Of a DNA stretch of 64,000 nucleotides, positions 1 to 10,400 are shown piece by piece. Every line of letters begins with the position of its first letter. Positions within the stretch are counted from its first letter, which is position 1. A program made the position numbers and the translations under genes. The stretch lies in NCBI GenBank assembly GCA_963676635.1, contig OY781105.1, forward strand, positions 1,798,001 through 1,862,000, given 5' to 3'. The notes under the pieces are model-generated. The model did no database searches. It had not been told where the DNA came from and saw only the letters and a list, made by a program, of their open reading frames with translations. This stretch comes from GCA-002708315 sp963676635 (GTDB lineage: Bacteria > Bacteroidota > Bacteroidia > Bacteroidales > F082).

Positions 1-290
1 TCAACTTTAACAAAGCCCTTATCAATATTACTGTCACCTTCAGGATGAAAAGAAACAGCTTTAGCCTGTTTATAGACTATTCCGGCTTTCTTATAACGCT
101 TATCAAGTCTGAAACGCACCTGATCAACTGTCATCCGGCCAACGCCGATCCAGATATTAGATGGGATCCAATGATAATAAGTGTTTGGAGTGATAACGAT
201 TACGTCATGTTTTTTCCCAAGTTTCTTCTTAAGAATGGCAGCGGCAGTATGACCTGATATACCTGCTCCCAAAACAACAATTTTAGCCAT
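1..290 (-). CDS. Sulfide:quinone oxidoreductase-like FAD/NAD(P) oxidoreductase (N-terminal part, cut by window edge)
   Basis: The first ~96 residues of a flavoprotein are visible; the rest lies beyond base 1. The protein opens with a dinucleotide-binding beta-alpha-beta fingerprint containing GAGISG at residues 8-13. A stretch with YYHWIPSNIWIGVG follows (about 45-58), which resembles sulfide:quinone oxidoreductases and related FAD-dependent NAD(P) oxidoreductases. Family knowledge: such enzymes oxidise sulfide or NAD(P)H and pass electrons to quinone at the membrane. The catalytic cysteines lie outside the window, so the substrate cannot be decided. The start is the ATG at 288-290. The gene is transcribed away from pssA. 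Confidence 0.7.
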   Translation of the reverse strand, partial: MAKIVVLGAGISGHTAAAILKKKLGKKHDVIVITPNTYYHWIPSNIWIGVGRMTVDQVRFRLDKRYKKAGIVYKQAKAVSFHPEGDSNIDKGFVKV

Positions 291-543
291 TTTGTAGTAT
301 TGGTTTATAGTAAGATTGCTACAAAGTTATAAATAAAATTTAAAACATGAAAGTATATAGATATGTTTTATAAATAAAATCCGGAAGAAAATCATCTTTC
401 ACCAATTAAATTAGCTTATCTGACAAAGGAATAATAACATGAAGAAGTACCGATTAACTATCCAAAAATAGTCAATAAGCGTTTCCAGTTAACATATAGA
501 ACTTTTGCACCCCCCTGTTTACCGATGTAATTGAAAAAAAAAC

Positions 544-551
544 TAATTTTG
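544..551 (+). promoter_or_regulatory. Possible -7 element (TAATTTTG) for pssA
   Basis: TAATTTTG fits the Bacteroidota sigma-ABfr -7 consensus TAnnTTTG and lies 33 bases before the pssA start. The -33 partner is weak (TGTTTA near 516). Nothing else gene-like is seen in the 291-583 intergenic stretch, which separates two divergent genes. Confidence 0.35.
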
Positions 552-583
552 AAGATTACTTTCATCAAAGAAAAAACGAAAAA

Positions 584-1303
584 ATGAAAAAACATATACC
601 AAATCTCATTACGTTGCTAAACATGCTATCGGGAATTCTCTCCATATTTATGATTATGGAAGGGAAGGCAGAAGCAGCGGCATATTTTATATTTCTGGCA
701 GCAATATTTGATTTCTTTGATGGAGCTGCAGCCAGATTATTAAATGCAAAGTCAGAAATAGGAGCACAACTGGACTCACTAGCTGATGTAGTATCTTTCG
801 GTGTTGCACCGGGATTTATACTTTTTCATATGCTGAGTATTAGTCATGGTCAACCATTATCATCCAATAATGAGATAAATTTCATTCCATTCCTCAGTTT
901 TCTTGTTCCGATCTTCGGTGCATTAAGGCTAGCAAAGTTCAACACAGATGACGAGCAAACAGAGTCATTTAAGGGACTACCCATTCCAGCAATGGCAATT
1001 CTTGTGGCGTCACTTCCGTTGATACGTGAGGAGCTATATCAGGACAGAGAACTATTTTACATGGTAATCACCAATACATATTTCCTTATAACAGTATCAG
1101 TGGCCGGATCGCTGTTGATGGTATCGAACATGCCAATGTTTTCACTAAAATTTAAAAGCTTAGGATTTAAGACAAACATGACCAAGTATATCTTCCTGAT
1201 TATTTCAGTACTATTACTGATCTTCTTTCAGATAATAGCGATACCTTTTATTATACTGGTTTATTTGTTTATGTCATTGGTTCTCTACTTAGTCGACATG
1301 TAA
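584..1303 (+). CDS. pssA: CDP-diacylglycerol--serine O-phosphatidyltransferase
   Basis: This 239-residue integral membrane enzyme makes phosphatidylserine from CDP-diacylglycerol and L-serine, the precursor of phosphatidylethanolamine. The CDP-alcohol phosphatidyltransferase signature DGx2ARx8Gx3Dx3D is complete at about residues 46-68: DGAAAR, then G, then D and D in QLDSLAD. Six to eight hydrophobic segments are spread over the protein, and it begins MKKHIPNLITLLN like other bacterial PssA proteins. Its last 19 bases overlap the convergent downstream gene. Confidence 0.93.
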   Translation: MKKHIPNLITLLNMLSGILSIFMIMEGKAEAAAYFIFLAAIFDFFDGAAARLLNAKSEIGAQLDSLADVVSFGVAPGFILFHMLSISHGQPLSSNNEINFIPFLSFLVPIFGALRLAKFNTDDEQTESFKGLPIPAMAILVASLPLIREELYQDRELFYMVITNTYFLITVSVAGSLLMVSNMPMFSLKFKSLGFKTNMTKYIFLIISVLLLIFFQIIAIPFIILVYLFMSLVLYLVDM

Positions 1304-2325
1304 TTAATGTCTATCATCACAGGAAGGTGATCACTGTATCCTCCAAAATAATTCCTTCCAGAAGCAGTGCGAGAAGGCCGTGCCGGTCCTTCCTTAGGCT
1401 GATAAAGCATCCAGTCTTCTTTGAAAACAGTCTCGCTTTCTGAAGCAACTTTAAGATTACCTTCACCAGCCAGTAATGCACCTGAAACAATTATCTGATC
1501 AAAAACATCCCAACTTTTGTAGTATAATGTTCCAGCAGTATCAGATTCATATAGCTTCAATGCAAGATTATATAAGTCGGAACTATTTACATTAGCTCCA
1601 ACAGGCTTAGCTTTCAGTACATCCACTAAGGATTTATCAATCGGATTATCATTAAGATCGCCAGCTATCAGTATATTAGCATCCGGATTAACATTCAGTA
1701 TTGAATCAGTAATACTTTTGAGTTGAGCAGCGATAGCCATTCTGTAAGGCTCAGTAGCTTCCTGACCTCCCCAACGTGAAACCCAGTGATTCACGAAAAT
1801 ATGAATAGTATCTACATTATTAATAAGCCCCTTGCTATACAGGATATCACGAGTTGCGTTAGCTTCCATCCCTTTGAAATCAGGCTTTATAAATGTGTTC
1901 TTAACAGGCTGATAAATCTGAGGCTGATAAAAAAGAGCAACATCAATACCACGCTCATCAGGGCTATTCTTATGGATTATCTTATATCCAGCTGCAGCAA
2001 TATTAGGATGTTGCGAAAGCTCTTTGACAACATCAAGATTCTCCACCTCACATAATCCAATTATAGCAGAAAAAGATGGCTCCTTAAGGCTCATCAACAC
2101 CTTTGATATGTTTTCAAGCTTATGATTATACCTTTCAGTATTCCATGCCACTTTACTATCCGGCAAATAACTTTCATCGCTAATGGCAGGATCATCAATT
2201 GTGTCAAACAAATTCTCAACATTATAAAAAGCAAACGTAAAAGAACCTGTTACTTCTCTTTTACATGAGCTCCCAAAAGCAATTAAAATAACAAACAGAC
2301 TAATAATTATTATTGATCTTTTCAT
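1285..2325 (-). CDS. Endonuclease/exonuclease/phosphatase-family lipoprotein
   Basis: A 346-residue protein starting with a lipoprotein signal peptide (lipobox FGSSC, Cys at residue 21). EEP-superfamily motifs follow: FYNVENLFD near the mature N-terminus, a GLCEVEN metal-binding block, NHWVSRWGG, AGDLNDNP and the terminal YSDHLPV histidine motif. The family hydrolyses phosphodiesters with Mg2+; members include DNase I, exonuclease III and sphingomyelinase. The lipobox places this one in the envelope, so extracellular nucleic acid or phospholipid degradation is likely. It is the last gene of the leftward era-der-hslR run and overlaps the convergent pssA end. Confidence 0.85.
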   Translation of the reverse strand: MKRSIIIISLFVILIAFGSSCKREVTGSFTFAFYNVENLFDTIDDPAISDESYLPDSKVAWNTERYNHKLENISKVLMSLKEPSFSAIIGLCEVENLDVVKELSQHPNIAAAGYKIIHKNSPDERGIDVALFYQPQIYQPVKNTFIKPDFKGMEANATRDILYSKGLINNVDTIHIFVNHWVSRWGGQEATEPYRMAIAAQLKSITDSILNVNPDANILIAGDLNDNPIDKSLVDVLKAKPVGANVNSSDLYNLALKLYESDTAGTLYYKSWDVFDQIIVSGALLAGEGNLKVASESETVFKEDWMLYQPKEGPARPSRTASGRNYFGGYSDHLPVMIDINYMSTK

Positions 2326-2346
2326 GATTATTAATTTATTCCTTTA

Positions 2347-2721
2347 TTAAATATTCTTCAGTTTTGATATAGTCCTTCTATCTTTCTTCGTTGGTCTGCC
2401 TGCGCCACGGTCGCGCTTTTCAACTTTAAGCTGATTTATCATATCCAGCTTTTCATACTCTTCAGCAGGAGTAAGATCTTTCATAAGGTCATCAACCAGC
2501 TTAGCCCCTACCCTGTTTTTCACAACCTTAACCACTTCAACAGTCTTTTTATAGCCCTGCATCTGTACATCAATTATATCACCAACTCTAACTTCCCGTG
2601 AAGGCTTTACGTTTATATCATCAATTTTAATTTTACCACCCTTACAAGCATCAGCAGCCATTGATCGTGTTTTAAACAATCTTACAGCCCATAGCCATTT
2701 ATCTATTCTTATTGTGTCCAT
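2347..2721 (-). CDS. hslR: S4-domain RNA-binding protein, Hsp15 family
   Basis: A 124-residue basic protein. The S4 RNA-binding fold begins at residue 4 (RIDKWLWAVRLFKTRS), continues through GGKIKIDD and SREVRVGD, and ends in a Lys/Arg-rich tail. Hsp15 recycles free 50S subunits that still carry nascent chains after premature dissociation (family knowledge). I chose the ATG at 2719-2721 over an in-frame start further upstream. It gives the standard family N-terminus and starts one base beyond the stop codon of der, so the two are almost certainly co-translated. Confidence 0.85.
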   Translation of the reverse strand: MDTIRIDKWLWAVRLFKTRSMAADACKGGKIKIDDINVKPSREVRVGDIIDVQMQGYKKTVEVVKVVKNRVGAKLVDDLMKDLTPAEEYEKLDMINQLKVEKRDRGAGRPTKKDRRTISKLKNI

Positions 2722-2722
2722 C

Positions 2723-4033
2723 CTATTTCTTTCTAAAATAAATACGGATAGGCACACCTTTAAAGTCATAATGCTTTCTTATCTGGTTTTCCAGAAATCT
2801 GCTGTACGAATCCTTAACATCATCAGGCAAATTACAGAAAAACGCAAACATAGGAGTAGAAGCTTTAATTTGAGTGATATACTTAATCTTGATATACCTA
2901 CCACGTGAGCCCATTGCCGGAGGTGTTTTTTCAATAATTGGTAGCAGCAGATCATTTAGTTTTGCTGTAGTAATTTTAGTCGACTTCCGTTTAAAAACAG
3001 CTGAAGCCTCTTCAAGAGCTTTAAATATGCGCTGCTTTTCCTTCACGGAAGTAAAGATTATAGGTACATCATTAAAAGGAGCAATACGTTCTCTTATTTC
3101 CTTTTCAAAGGCAAGGTGGGTATTGGTTTCCTTATCAACCAAATCCCATTTATTCACAACAATAACAACCCCTTTATTATTTTTCTCTGCAAGGTGAAAG
3201 ATATTAACATCCTGTTTATCAATACCAACTTCAGCATCTATCATCACAACACAAACATCTGAATTCTCAATTGCCTTGATAGTACGCAAAGTAGAATAAA
3301 ATTCAATGTTTTCATATACCTTTCCCTTTTTCCTGAGACCTGCAGTATCAACAAGCATAAAATCATGACCAAAGGCATTATACCTTGTATATATAGAATC
3401 ACGTGTTGTACCGGCAATAGGAGTTACAATATTTCTGGTATCACCTAAAAGAGTATTAACCAATGACGATTTACCAACATTAGGTCTTCCAACAAAAGCA
3501 ATACGAGGCAGGTCTGTCTCCTCATCAACAAAAGTTTTATTTTTAAATACCTTTACAAGGTCATCAAGCAGGTCACCAGTTCCACCACCATTCATTGCAG
3601 AAATAGGATAAAGATCACCCAAACCCATAGCATAAAATTCACCAATTACATCCGCTTTATTTGGCGTATCCACCTTGTTAACAGCCACAAACACCTTTCT
3701 GGAAGACCTTCGCAACAGATTAGCAACTTCTTCATCCAAAGGGCTTAACCCCTCCATACCATCAACAATAAAAATAATCGCATCCGACTCATCGACAGCA
3801 AAAAGCACCTGCTTACGAATTTCCTCTTCAAAAGTATCATCAGAACCATGCACATAACCCCCTGTATCAATAACCGAGAACTCATATCCATTCCAATCAC
3901 TCTTTCCATAGAGGCGGTCGCGTGTAACACCGCTAACAGACTCAACAATAGCCTCCTTAGCTGAAATCAATCTATTAAAAAAGGTTGATTTCCCAACATT
4001 GGGTCTTCCAACAATTGCTATAGTATTATTCAT
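2723..4033 (-). CDS. der: Ribosome biogenesis GTPase Der (EngA)
   Basis: 436 residues with the diagnostic double GTPase arrangement. The first G domain has GRPNVGKS at 8-15, DTGG and NKVD; the second starts near residue 178 with GRPNVGKSS, then DTAG and NKWD. A C-terminal KH-like domain follows, ending RKHYDFKGVPIRIYFRKK, as in typical Der proteins. Der acts in maturation of the 50S subunit. It lies between era and hslR in one leftward operon of ribosome-assembly factors. Confidence 0.97.
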   Translation of the reverse strand: MNNTIAIVGRPNVGKSTFFNRLISAKEAIVESVSGVTRDRLYGKSDWNGYEFSVIDTGGYVHGSDDTFEEEIRKQVLFAVDESDAIIFIVDGMEGLSPLDEEVANLLRRSSRKVFVAVNKVDTPNKADVIGEFYAMGLGDLYPISAMNGGGTGDLLDDLVKVFKNKTFVDEETDLPRIAFVGRPNVGKSSLVNTLLGDTRNIVTPIAGTTRDSIYTRYNAFGHDFMLVDTAGLRKKGKVYENIEFYSTLRTIKAIENSDVCVVMIDAEVGIDKQDVNIFHLAEKNNKGVVIVVNKWDLVDKETNTHLAFEKEIRERIAPFNDVPIIFTSVKEKQRIFKALEEASAVFKRKSTKITTAKLNDLLLPIIEKTPPAMGSRGRYIKIKYITQIKASTPMFAFFCNLPDDVKDSYSRFLENQIRKHYDFKGVPIRIYFRKK

Positions 4034-4056
4034 GACAATCAGTTTAAGTAAAAAAT

Positions 4057-4935
4057 TTATTGAATATACCCAAAATGCTTAAGTGAATTCTCATCATCAC
4101 GCCAGTTTTTATTAACCTTAACGGATATTTCGAGAAAGACTTTTTTATCCACAAACTCTTCGATATCTTTTCTGGCAGCAGTGGCCATACGTTTTATAGC
4201 ATTTCCCTGATGACCGAGAATAATTCCTTTCTGCGAGTCCCTGCTAACGAATACTGTGGCAGAGATACGTATCATTTTCTCATCTTCCTTGTATTCCTCA
4301 ACAGCAACTTCTGTTGAATACGGAATTTCTTTCTTATAATAAAGGAGTATCTTTTCCCTGATAATCTCAGAGACAAAAAACCTCATCGACTTATCGGTAA
4401 GCTCATCTTTAGGGTAGTATTCGGTATGTTCAGGAAGCAATTCCATGATACTTTCAAATACAGACTCCATATTAAATTTGTTAAGAGCAGAGACGGGTAT
4501 AACTTCTGCTCCTGGAATCTTTTGTTGCCATGCTTCAATATCCCTCATGACATTTTGCTGGTCAGAAAGATCAATTTTATTAATAACAACAATAACCTTT
4601 ACTTCAGATGAGATCAGTTTTTCAAAGATATTTTCATCTTTAAAAGGCTGATCAGGTTCAGTCATTAATAATACAATATCGGCATCTTTTAAAGCTGTTG
4701 ATATGTATTGGTTCATATACTCGTGCATCTTATATGCAGGATCTTTAACAATCCCCGGCAGGTCAGAATAGACGATTTGGAAGTCTTCACCATTGACAAT
4801 TCCCATAATTCTCTGCCTTGTAGTCTGTGCTTTCGATGTTATTATCGATAATTTTTCGCCCACAAGAGCATTCATAAGTGTTGATTTCCCGACGTTTGGG
4901 TAACCAATTATATTAACAAAACCAGCTTTATGCAT
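4057..4935 (-). CDS. era: GTPase Era
   Basis: 292 residues. GTPase motifs: GYPNVGKST (about 10-18), TTRQR switch I, DLPG (G3) and NKIDL (G4). The C-terminal KH domain contains VSRDSQKGIILGHQGNAIKR. Era binds the 3' end of 16S rRNA during 30S maturation. The family N-terminus (MHKAGFVNIIG) argues for the ATG at 4933-4935. A start upstream in the same frame would run into the tRNA promoter and is unlikely. First gene of the era-der-hslR run. Confidence 0.96.
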   Translation of the reverse strand: MHKAGFVNIIGYPNVGKSTLMNALVGEKLSIITSKAQTTRQRIMGIVNGEDFQIVYSDLPGIVKDPAYKMHEYMNQYISTALKDADIVLLMTEPDQPFKDENIFEKLISSEVKVIVVINKIDLSDQQNVMRDIEAWQQKIPGAEVIPVSALNKFNMESVFESIMELLPEHTEYYPKDELTDKSMRFFVSEIIREKILLYYKKEIPYSTEVAVEEYKEDEKMIRISATVFVSRDSQKGIILGHQGNAIKRMATAARKDIEEFVDKKVFLEISVKVNKNWRDDENSLKHFGYIQ

Positions 4936-4950
4936 AAAAATCAAAAAAAA

Positions 4951-4982
4951 TTTGCACAGCAAAGAAACAAAATATATCTTTG
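4951..4982 (+). promoter_or_regulatory. Bacteroidota-type promoter of the initiator tRNA gene
   Basis: TTTG at 4951-4954, a 20-base spacer, then TATCTTTG at 4975-4982 match the -33/-7 consensus of the Bacteroidota primary sigma factor almost perfectly. Transcription would start near 4989, about 45 bases before the tRNA. It overlaps the upstream region of divergent era. Confidence 0.75.
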
Positions 4983-5033
4983 CACTCCCGTTTTGAAGGG
5001 GAATTAAAGCGTTCATAACATAAAAAAATATAT

Positions 5034-5105
<72 letters not shown>

Positions 5106-5111
5106 CTAACC

Positions 5112-5142
5112 AAAACCATTCTGATTCTTCGGGATGGTTTTT
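5112..5142 (+). terminator. Hairpin terminator at the start of each repeat spacer
   Basis: AAAACCAT (5112-5119) pairs with ATGGTTTT (5134-5141) around a TTCTTCGG-containing loop, followed by T residues. The same hairpin recurs after every tRNA-end copy (near 5239, 5365, 5492, 5837) and at 18254. It probably ends the tRNA transcript before the array is read. Confidence 0.6.
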
Positions 5143-5537
5143 CCATTTCTGGAGATATAGAATTTGGAATGTTTTTGTTTTTGGGCTCTTATCAGCCTCA
5201 GGCTGACGTCGGTTCGAATCCGGCCCCCGCTACTAACCAAAACCATTCTGATTCTTCGGGATGGTTTTTCCATTTCTGGAGATATAGAATTTGGAATGTT
5301 TTGTTTTTGGGCTCTTATCAGCCTCAGGCTGACGTCGGTTCGAATCCGGCCCCCGCTACTAACCAAAACCATTCTGATTCTTCGGGATGGTTTTTCCATT
5401 TCTGGAGATATAGAATTTGGAATGTTTTTGTTTTTGGGCTCTTATCAGCCTCAGGCTGACGTCGGTTCGAATCCGGCCCCCGCTACTAACCAAAACCATT
5501 CTGATTCTTCGGGATGGTTTTTTTATACCCAAAAGTT

Positions 5538-5759
5538 ATGTTTACAGTTTATGTTTTATTTTTTAAGAAATTTAAGCGTATTTATATCGGTTTTACTTCA
5601 GATTTACAGAAACGTTTCCTTTCTCATAATGAGCTTGCAACAAAAGGACATACTGTTAAATTCAGACCGTGGATTATTGCTTACACTGAAGTATTTAATA
5701 CTAAAAGTGAGGCTATGGCCAGAGAAAAACAACTTAAAGCCGACAAAGGAAGAGAATGA
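5538..5759 (+). pseudogene. GIY-YIG endonuclease, copy 1 (C-terminally shortened by a stop)
   Basis: 73 residues of a minimal GIY-YIG nuclease: VYVLF and YIGFT form the GIY-YIG motif, KRF supplies the conserved Arg, and SEAMAREKQLK carries the conserved catalytic Glu. Compared with the near-identical copy at 17955-18221 it ends early: TGG (Trp) is TGA here, removing the last 15 residues, including the GLLSASG tail that reads into the tRNA-end repeat. The catalytic core is complete, so it may still be active. It sits inside the fourth repeat spacer. Family members can be homing or repair nucleases; a role in spreading the tRNA-end repeat is inference. Confidence 0.7.
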
Positions 5760-5977
5760 ATCTGGAATGAGGTTATTCCTGAGCTCTTATCAGCCTCAGG
5801 CTGACGTCGGTTCGAATCCGGCCCCCGCTACTAACCAAAACCATTCTGATTCTTCGGGATGGTTTTTCCATTTCTGGAGATATAGAATTTGGAATGTTTT
5901 TGTTTTTGGGCTCTTATCAGCCTCAGGCTGTCGTCGGTTCGAATCCGGCCCCCGCTACTAAGTAATCAAAGGAAAAG

Positions 5978-6001
5978 CCAACTTTTTAAGTTGGTTTTTT
6001 T
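5978..6001 (+). terminator. Rho-independent terminator behind the last tRNA-end copy
   Basis: CCAACTT (5978-5984), a TTT loop, AAGTTGG (5988-5994) and a T run. It follows the sixth tRNA-end copy by 17 bases and is probably the ancestral terminator of the initiator tRNA gene, displaced by the inserted repeats. Confidence 0.75.
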
Positions 6002-6054
6002 ATTTTGGGTACAACATAGGTACAACATTTATAATTTTGGATTGAGATAAAGCC

Positions 6055-6510
6055 CTAAAAGGGCATTAATCCATTATCTGCAAACGAATATTGAGTTTCT
6101 TCTGTGAGAATGATATGATCCAGTACTGAGATATCCAATAGATTGCCTCCAGAAACGACTTTTTTTGTGAGCGAAATATCTGCTTCACTGGGAGTGGTGT
6201 TTCCAGATGGATGGTTGTGAGATAATACTACGCCACTTGCATTGGCTTTCAACGCAATTTGGAAAATCATCTTTGTATCGACAACTGTTCCGGCTGTAAC
6301 ACCTTTGCTGATGAGAGTAAATCCCAAAACTCTGTTTGCTCTGTTGAGTAGAAGAACAACAAATTCCTCACGTTATTGCATCTGATCACTCCATACAGAG
6401 CGTAACAGACACACTGCATCTGCAGAGCAAGTGATTTGTTTCATTTCGCTGAACTTCACTGGATTTTTGTACAAAACATTGATTTCTAAAATAACTGAAA
6501 GATTTCTCAT
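6055..6510 (-). pseudogene. radC: radC-type JAB-domain protein, broken by an in-frame stop
   Basis: Reading from the ATG at 6508-6510, the frame gives a short RadC/YkfG-type protein that is interrupted by TAA at 6373-6375, just before REEFVVLLLNRANRVLGF, and then continues open to 6055. The JAMM metal motif is intact (SHNHPSGNTTPSEAD, about residues 105-119 of the reconstructed protein). Short RadC proteins are commonly carried by integrative elements and plasmids of Bacteroidota. Its presence directly downstream of a tRNA suggests the remnant of such an element. Total reconstructed length is ~150 residues, normal for the family. Confidence 0.75.
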
Positions 6511-7056
6511 TGATATTTGTCGGTGCCCTATGGACTTTTGTTGGCATCTGGCTCGCCGATTATGAAGAAAATTTTCGGCGATTCACTAACCGGAGCAATC
6601 ATTTTTGAATAAGGATTCATGTCATGATTTTCTTTTTCAGAAAATCTGAACGAACCCGAAGGGCAAGGAGAGTTGTCCTGTTTCCTACAACTTTCCGAAG
6701 TCATTAGAGAGAAATATTATTGTGAGGTTATCTTTGCCTTAAAATTATCGGACTAACCTTCCTCATTCTTTACTTGTTCCCTCACAAGACTATACTCGCT
6801 GTTAATGCCTTTCTGAGGAAGACTAATTGCATTATGTTTTTCCCAGTTTGAAGATCTGTGTCTATTCAAAATGATGCTTTCTTGATGTATGAACATCTAT
6901 AGCTGAAATAGGTATAATAAGAATTCCACTATCAATGGTTGCTCTGCTGTTTAGGTACAGGCACAAATACATAAAATTTATTCAGTATCATGAGTTAGCA
7001 AGGAGTTATCGGCAACTTTTTGCTCTATATTAACTGAATAATAATTCTTTATATAC
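6511..7056. other. Non-coding or decayed stretch beyond the radC pseudogene
   Basis: No reading frame of plausible length or composition is visible on either strand. With the broken radC beside it, the stretch is most simply read as decayed mobile-element DNA. Confidence 0.4.
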
Positions 7057-7087
7057 TTTGTTTTTATTCTTTCTTTTTTTAACTTTG
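7057..7087 (+). promoter_or_regulatory. Bacteroidota-type promoter for the large T9SS cargo gene
   Basis: TTTG at 7057-7060, a 19-base T-rich spacer, and TAACTTTG at 7080-7087. A start near 7094 would give a leader of about 315 bases before the ATG at 7410. No structured element could be confirmed in that leader. Confidence 0.6.
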
Positions 7088-7409
7088 CAACCTTGCTTAG
7101 GGCATATGCAATTTATATATGCCTCTTTACTAACCCCTAATTTAATTTACCAACAAGAGTTTATTAACAATATTTTGGTTCTTATACTTACAAAAAAGCA
7201 TTAAACAACATGAGTTCAAACATCCTTTTCAAGTCAAATATGAACAAATTCATTGCATAGGCCATACATGGCGAATTACCTGTTTCCCACTATGTATGGT
7301 GTGATGGATTACAAATGGGATTATTTCTGCATAACAAGAAGTTGTAGAATGAGGGCTAAGAGAATTAAACATTATAAAAGCGATTAAACCTATTAATTAT
7401 TTATATTAC

Positions 7410-10400
7410 ATGAAAAGAAAACAGATTCTTAATCTTGAACTAATTGTTCTATTAGTATTAATTGGATTCGGTTCATTATCTGCTCAACAACAGGTATATG
7501 ACTCTTCTAATAATTATTTTTACCTCAACAACCAATATGCTGAGTACTTTGAAGATATTTTAACAACCTATGGGCAGGATAGCCTTAATAAATCCGGATT
7601 CAAGGGCTATTAACGATGGAATAATTTTTGGAGTACCCGTTATGGTGAAGGTGGTGAAATGCAACCTCTATTGGATGCTACCAATTTGTACTTTAACTTA
7701 ACTCGATCGTCGATAAATCCAGAACCATGGGAAATTCTCGGCCCCATTGGCTTGCCATATAAACATGACACGACCTATTCTGGTGATGTTGGTAAAGGAA
7801 TGGTGATCTCCCTTTGGATCAATCCTGAAAATCATAAAGAGATATTCGCAGGTACCCATACAGCAGGGTTATTTTATTCTAATGATGGAGGCAACGTTTG
7901 GACAGCACTAACAGATGGGTATCCTGAAATAAACGGAATTTACCAGATTCTTCAGCATCCAGACAATGAAGACACCTTTTATATATTAAGTGCTAATGTT
8001 TTAAGTGGATCAAGCTATGGTGTTTTTAAAAGTACAGATAGGGGAAGTACCTGGGCTGAGTTTCCAATTGCTGTAGCAAGTACTGATATTTATCCAACCT
8101 CTAGCTCAAGAAGATTCCCAAAAAAACTTATATTCAATCCTGATAGTTCTAATGTAATGATGCTAATTACGCAATCTTCGATTTTAAAATCTACAGATAA
8201 TGGTATTAGTTGGACTGAGAAGTATAATGGAAATTTTAATAGTTGGGGCATCCCTGCGTCTGATATCAGTTCCCTTTGTTCAGGAGACATGGATTGTATT
8301 CTGTCTCTTAGGCAGCAAGAGCACGGATTAAATAACATATTCTATGATCAGACCAACCCTCAGAACCTATATGTCAGTGGACATATTCTACTTAAATCAA
8401 CAGATTATGGAGACACTTGGGATTCTATAACAGTACAAGTTACTGGAAGAATTCGAGAATGGGATATTCTCACAAGTACTGATGAAAACTAACCGGGATA
8501 CTTTTGGACATATTACAGTAAGATGAAGTCCACTGGAACAACCGCTGACTCAAGCGGTCTGGCAAAGTATAATATGAGTACTGGTGAAGTTGACCTCTAC
8601 TTTTTTAATAATCAGTTAGTAAGAAATTTTTTACGAATTTCTCCTACTGACTCCAATTTCATTTATTTGGGAGGACAAGGTGGCAGAACACTTTTTAGGT
8701 ATAATCATTCATCCAATTCTTTGAATAGTATGTTTTCACATACATTTACCAGTAATAATTTCATTCACTACGATTGCAGAGATTTAGTAGCTGTTGAAAA
8801 CACTCTAGGATTTGATTCTCTTTTTATCGCAAATGATGGGGGGGTAAGAGCGGGAAAAGAAATAACCTATGGTAGCAACAATTGGACATACTCAGACCTA
8901 AGTACCTTAAATGCAGACTGGCATAACCATTTAAATATTACAGAATTTTATGCAGTTGATGGTGATGAATCAGAAGGAGAATTCCTTATTGGGAATAATC
9001 AAGATCTCAATGGTTTTTATTTGGATTCAACTGGCTGGTATCATACTGGATTTGGAGATGGCGGTGGTATTGAAGTTGATAAAGGAGATTCTAATTTTGT
9101 TTATTACGTAGATTATCAGGGAGGATTGAGACAGTCTAAGAACAAGGGGAAAACCTTTCAAGGCTGGAGTAGTAATATAGGTGCATTGGATGCCAGCCCA
9201 CGTATACCTTTAACCTTAGATCCAGAGAACTCAAATCATCTGTATGTTGGGACCAGGGGGTTACATATTTATAATAACTGTTATTCAAGTTCATCGTTTT
9301 TCAATGCACAATCGCGCATAATTGTGAAAAGAGGTGCTGAACTTGTCATTGAGGAAGGGACACTGACAAATAGCTGTGATTCCACCAACTGGCAAGGCAT
9401 TGAGGTATGGGGTACGTCAACAGGGGAGCAAAACCCAGCAGAGCAAGGGCTGGTTAGTATTACTGACGGAACCATTGAAAACGCTATAAAGGGCGTTGTT
9501 GCAAATAACTATTACACATTAAACGCTTGGCAACAAGGGTATCGTGGAGGTATTATACAAGCAAAATATGCAACATTTAAAAATTGTAACATTGCAGTTC
9601 AGTTTGATGCATACGAACCTTTCTCCGCAAGTTATTTTACAAACTGTTCATTTATTACTGATGAGAACTACTGGCTAATTGGTGATCCTCTTGCGGCAAA
9701 TCCATTCGCTTTTGTGAAGTTGACCAGTCATAGAGGAGTACAATTTACCAACTGCACTTTCCAAAACAAAGCCCCCGGGTTATTTGAAACTCAAAGCCGC
9801 GGGACAGGTATACTTAGCACAAATGGAGGTTTCTCTGTAACAGATGGATCCAGTTTTACCGATTTGTATTATGGTATCTATGGAATGGATGTGCTGGCAC
9901 AAAACACTTTTTATGTACATGATGCCAATTTTAACAGTTATCGTGGGGTATACTTGGGATCAAGTTATAACAACCAAATTGATGGTAGTACCTTTACAAT
10001 TCCAGAAAGTATTCCGGGTGAAAATATGCAATCTTACGGATTGTATATGGAGTATTCAACCGGCTATGCCATCGAGGACAATACTTTTACCAGCGAAGAA
10101 AGCTCTCCCACTGGAATAGGCATATTTGTCAATAATTCAGGCACCGATGATAATGAGATTTACCGAAACGAATTCAGCAACTTGCAATACAGCATTGTGG
10201 CACAGGATATCAATCGGAAAAATACCATCGGCGGGTTGGTGATAAAATGTAATTATTTTGACAATACCACAAGTGATGTTGTCGTAGTTGCAGGCAAAGG
10301 CTCAGAAACCATTGACCATGGCATTGCCAAAAACCAGGGCGCACTGAGTACCGACCCCACCCAAATGGCAGGCAACCTGTTCTACTACAACACCACCTCC

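Noticed and set aside
45..257. A 70-codon plus-strand frame at the left edge
   Set aside because: Lies wholly opposite the FAD-binding N-terminus of the SQR-like gene, whose motifs are clear.
5164..5961. A 265-codon open frame running through the tRNA-end repeats (recurring PQADVGSNPAPATNQNHSDS)
   Set aside because: It is a by-product of 126/127-base periodicity, changes frame between units and has no start context; the real gene there is the GIY-YIG frame.
7410..8492. Stop-codon reassignment as explanation for the in-frame TAA codons
   Set aside because: TAA ends several intact core genes in the window (pssA, kdsB and the large cargo gene itself), so the code is standard; decay or local readthrough remain.
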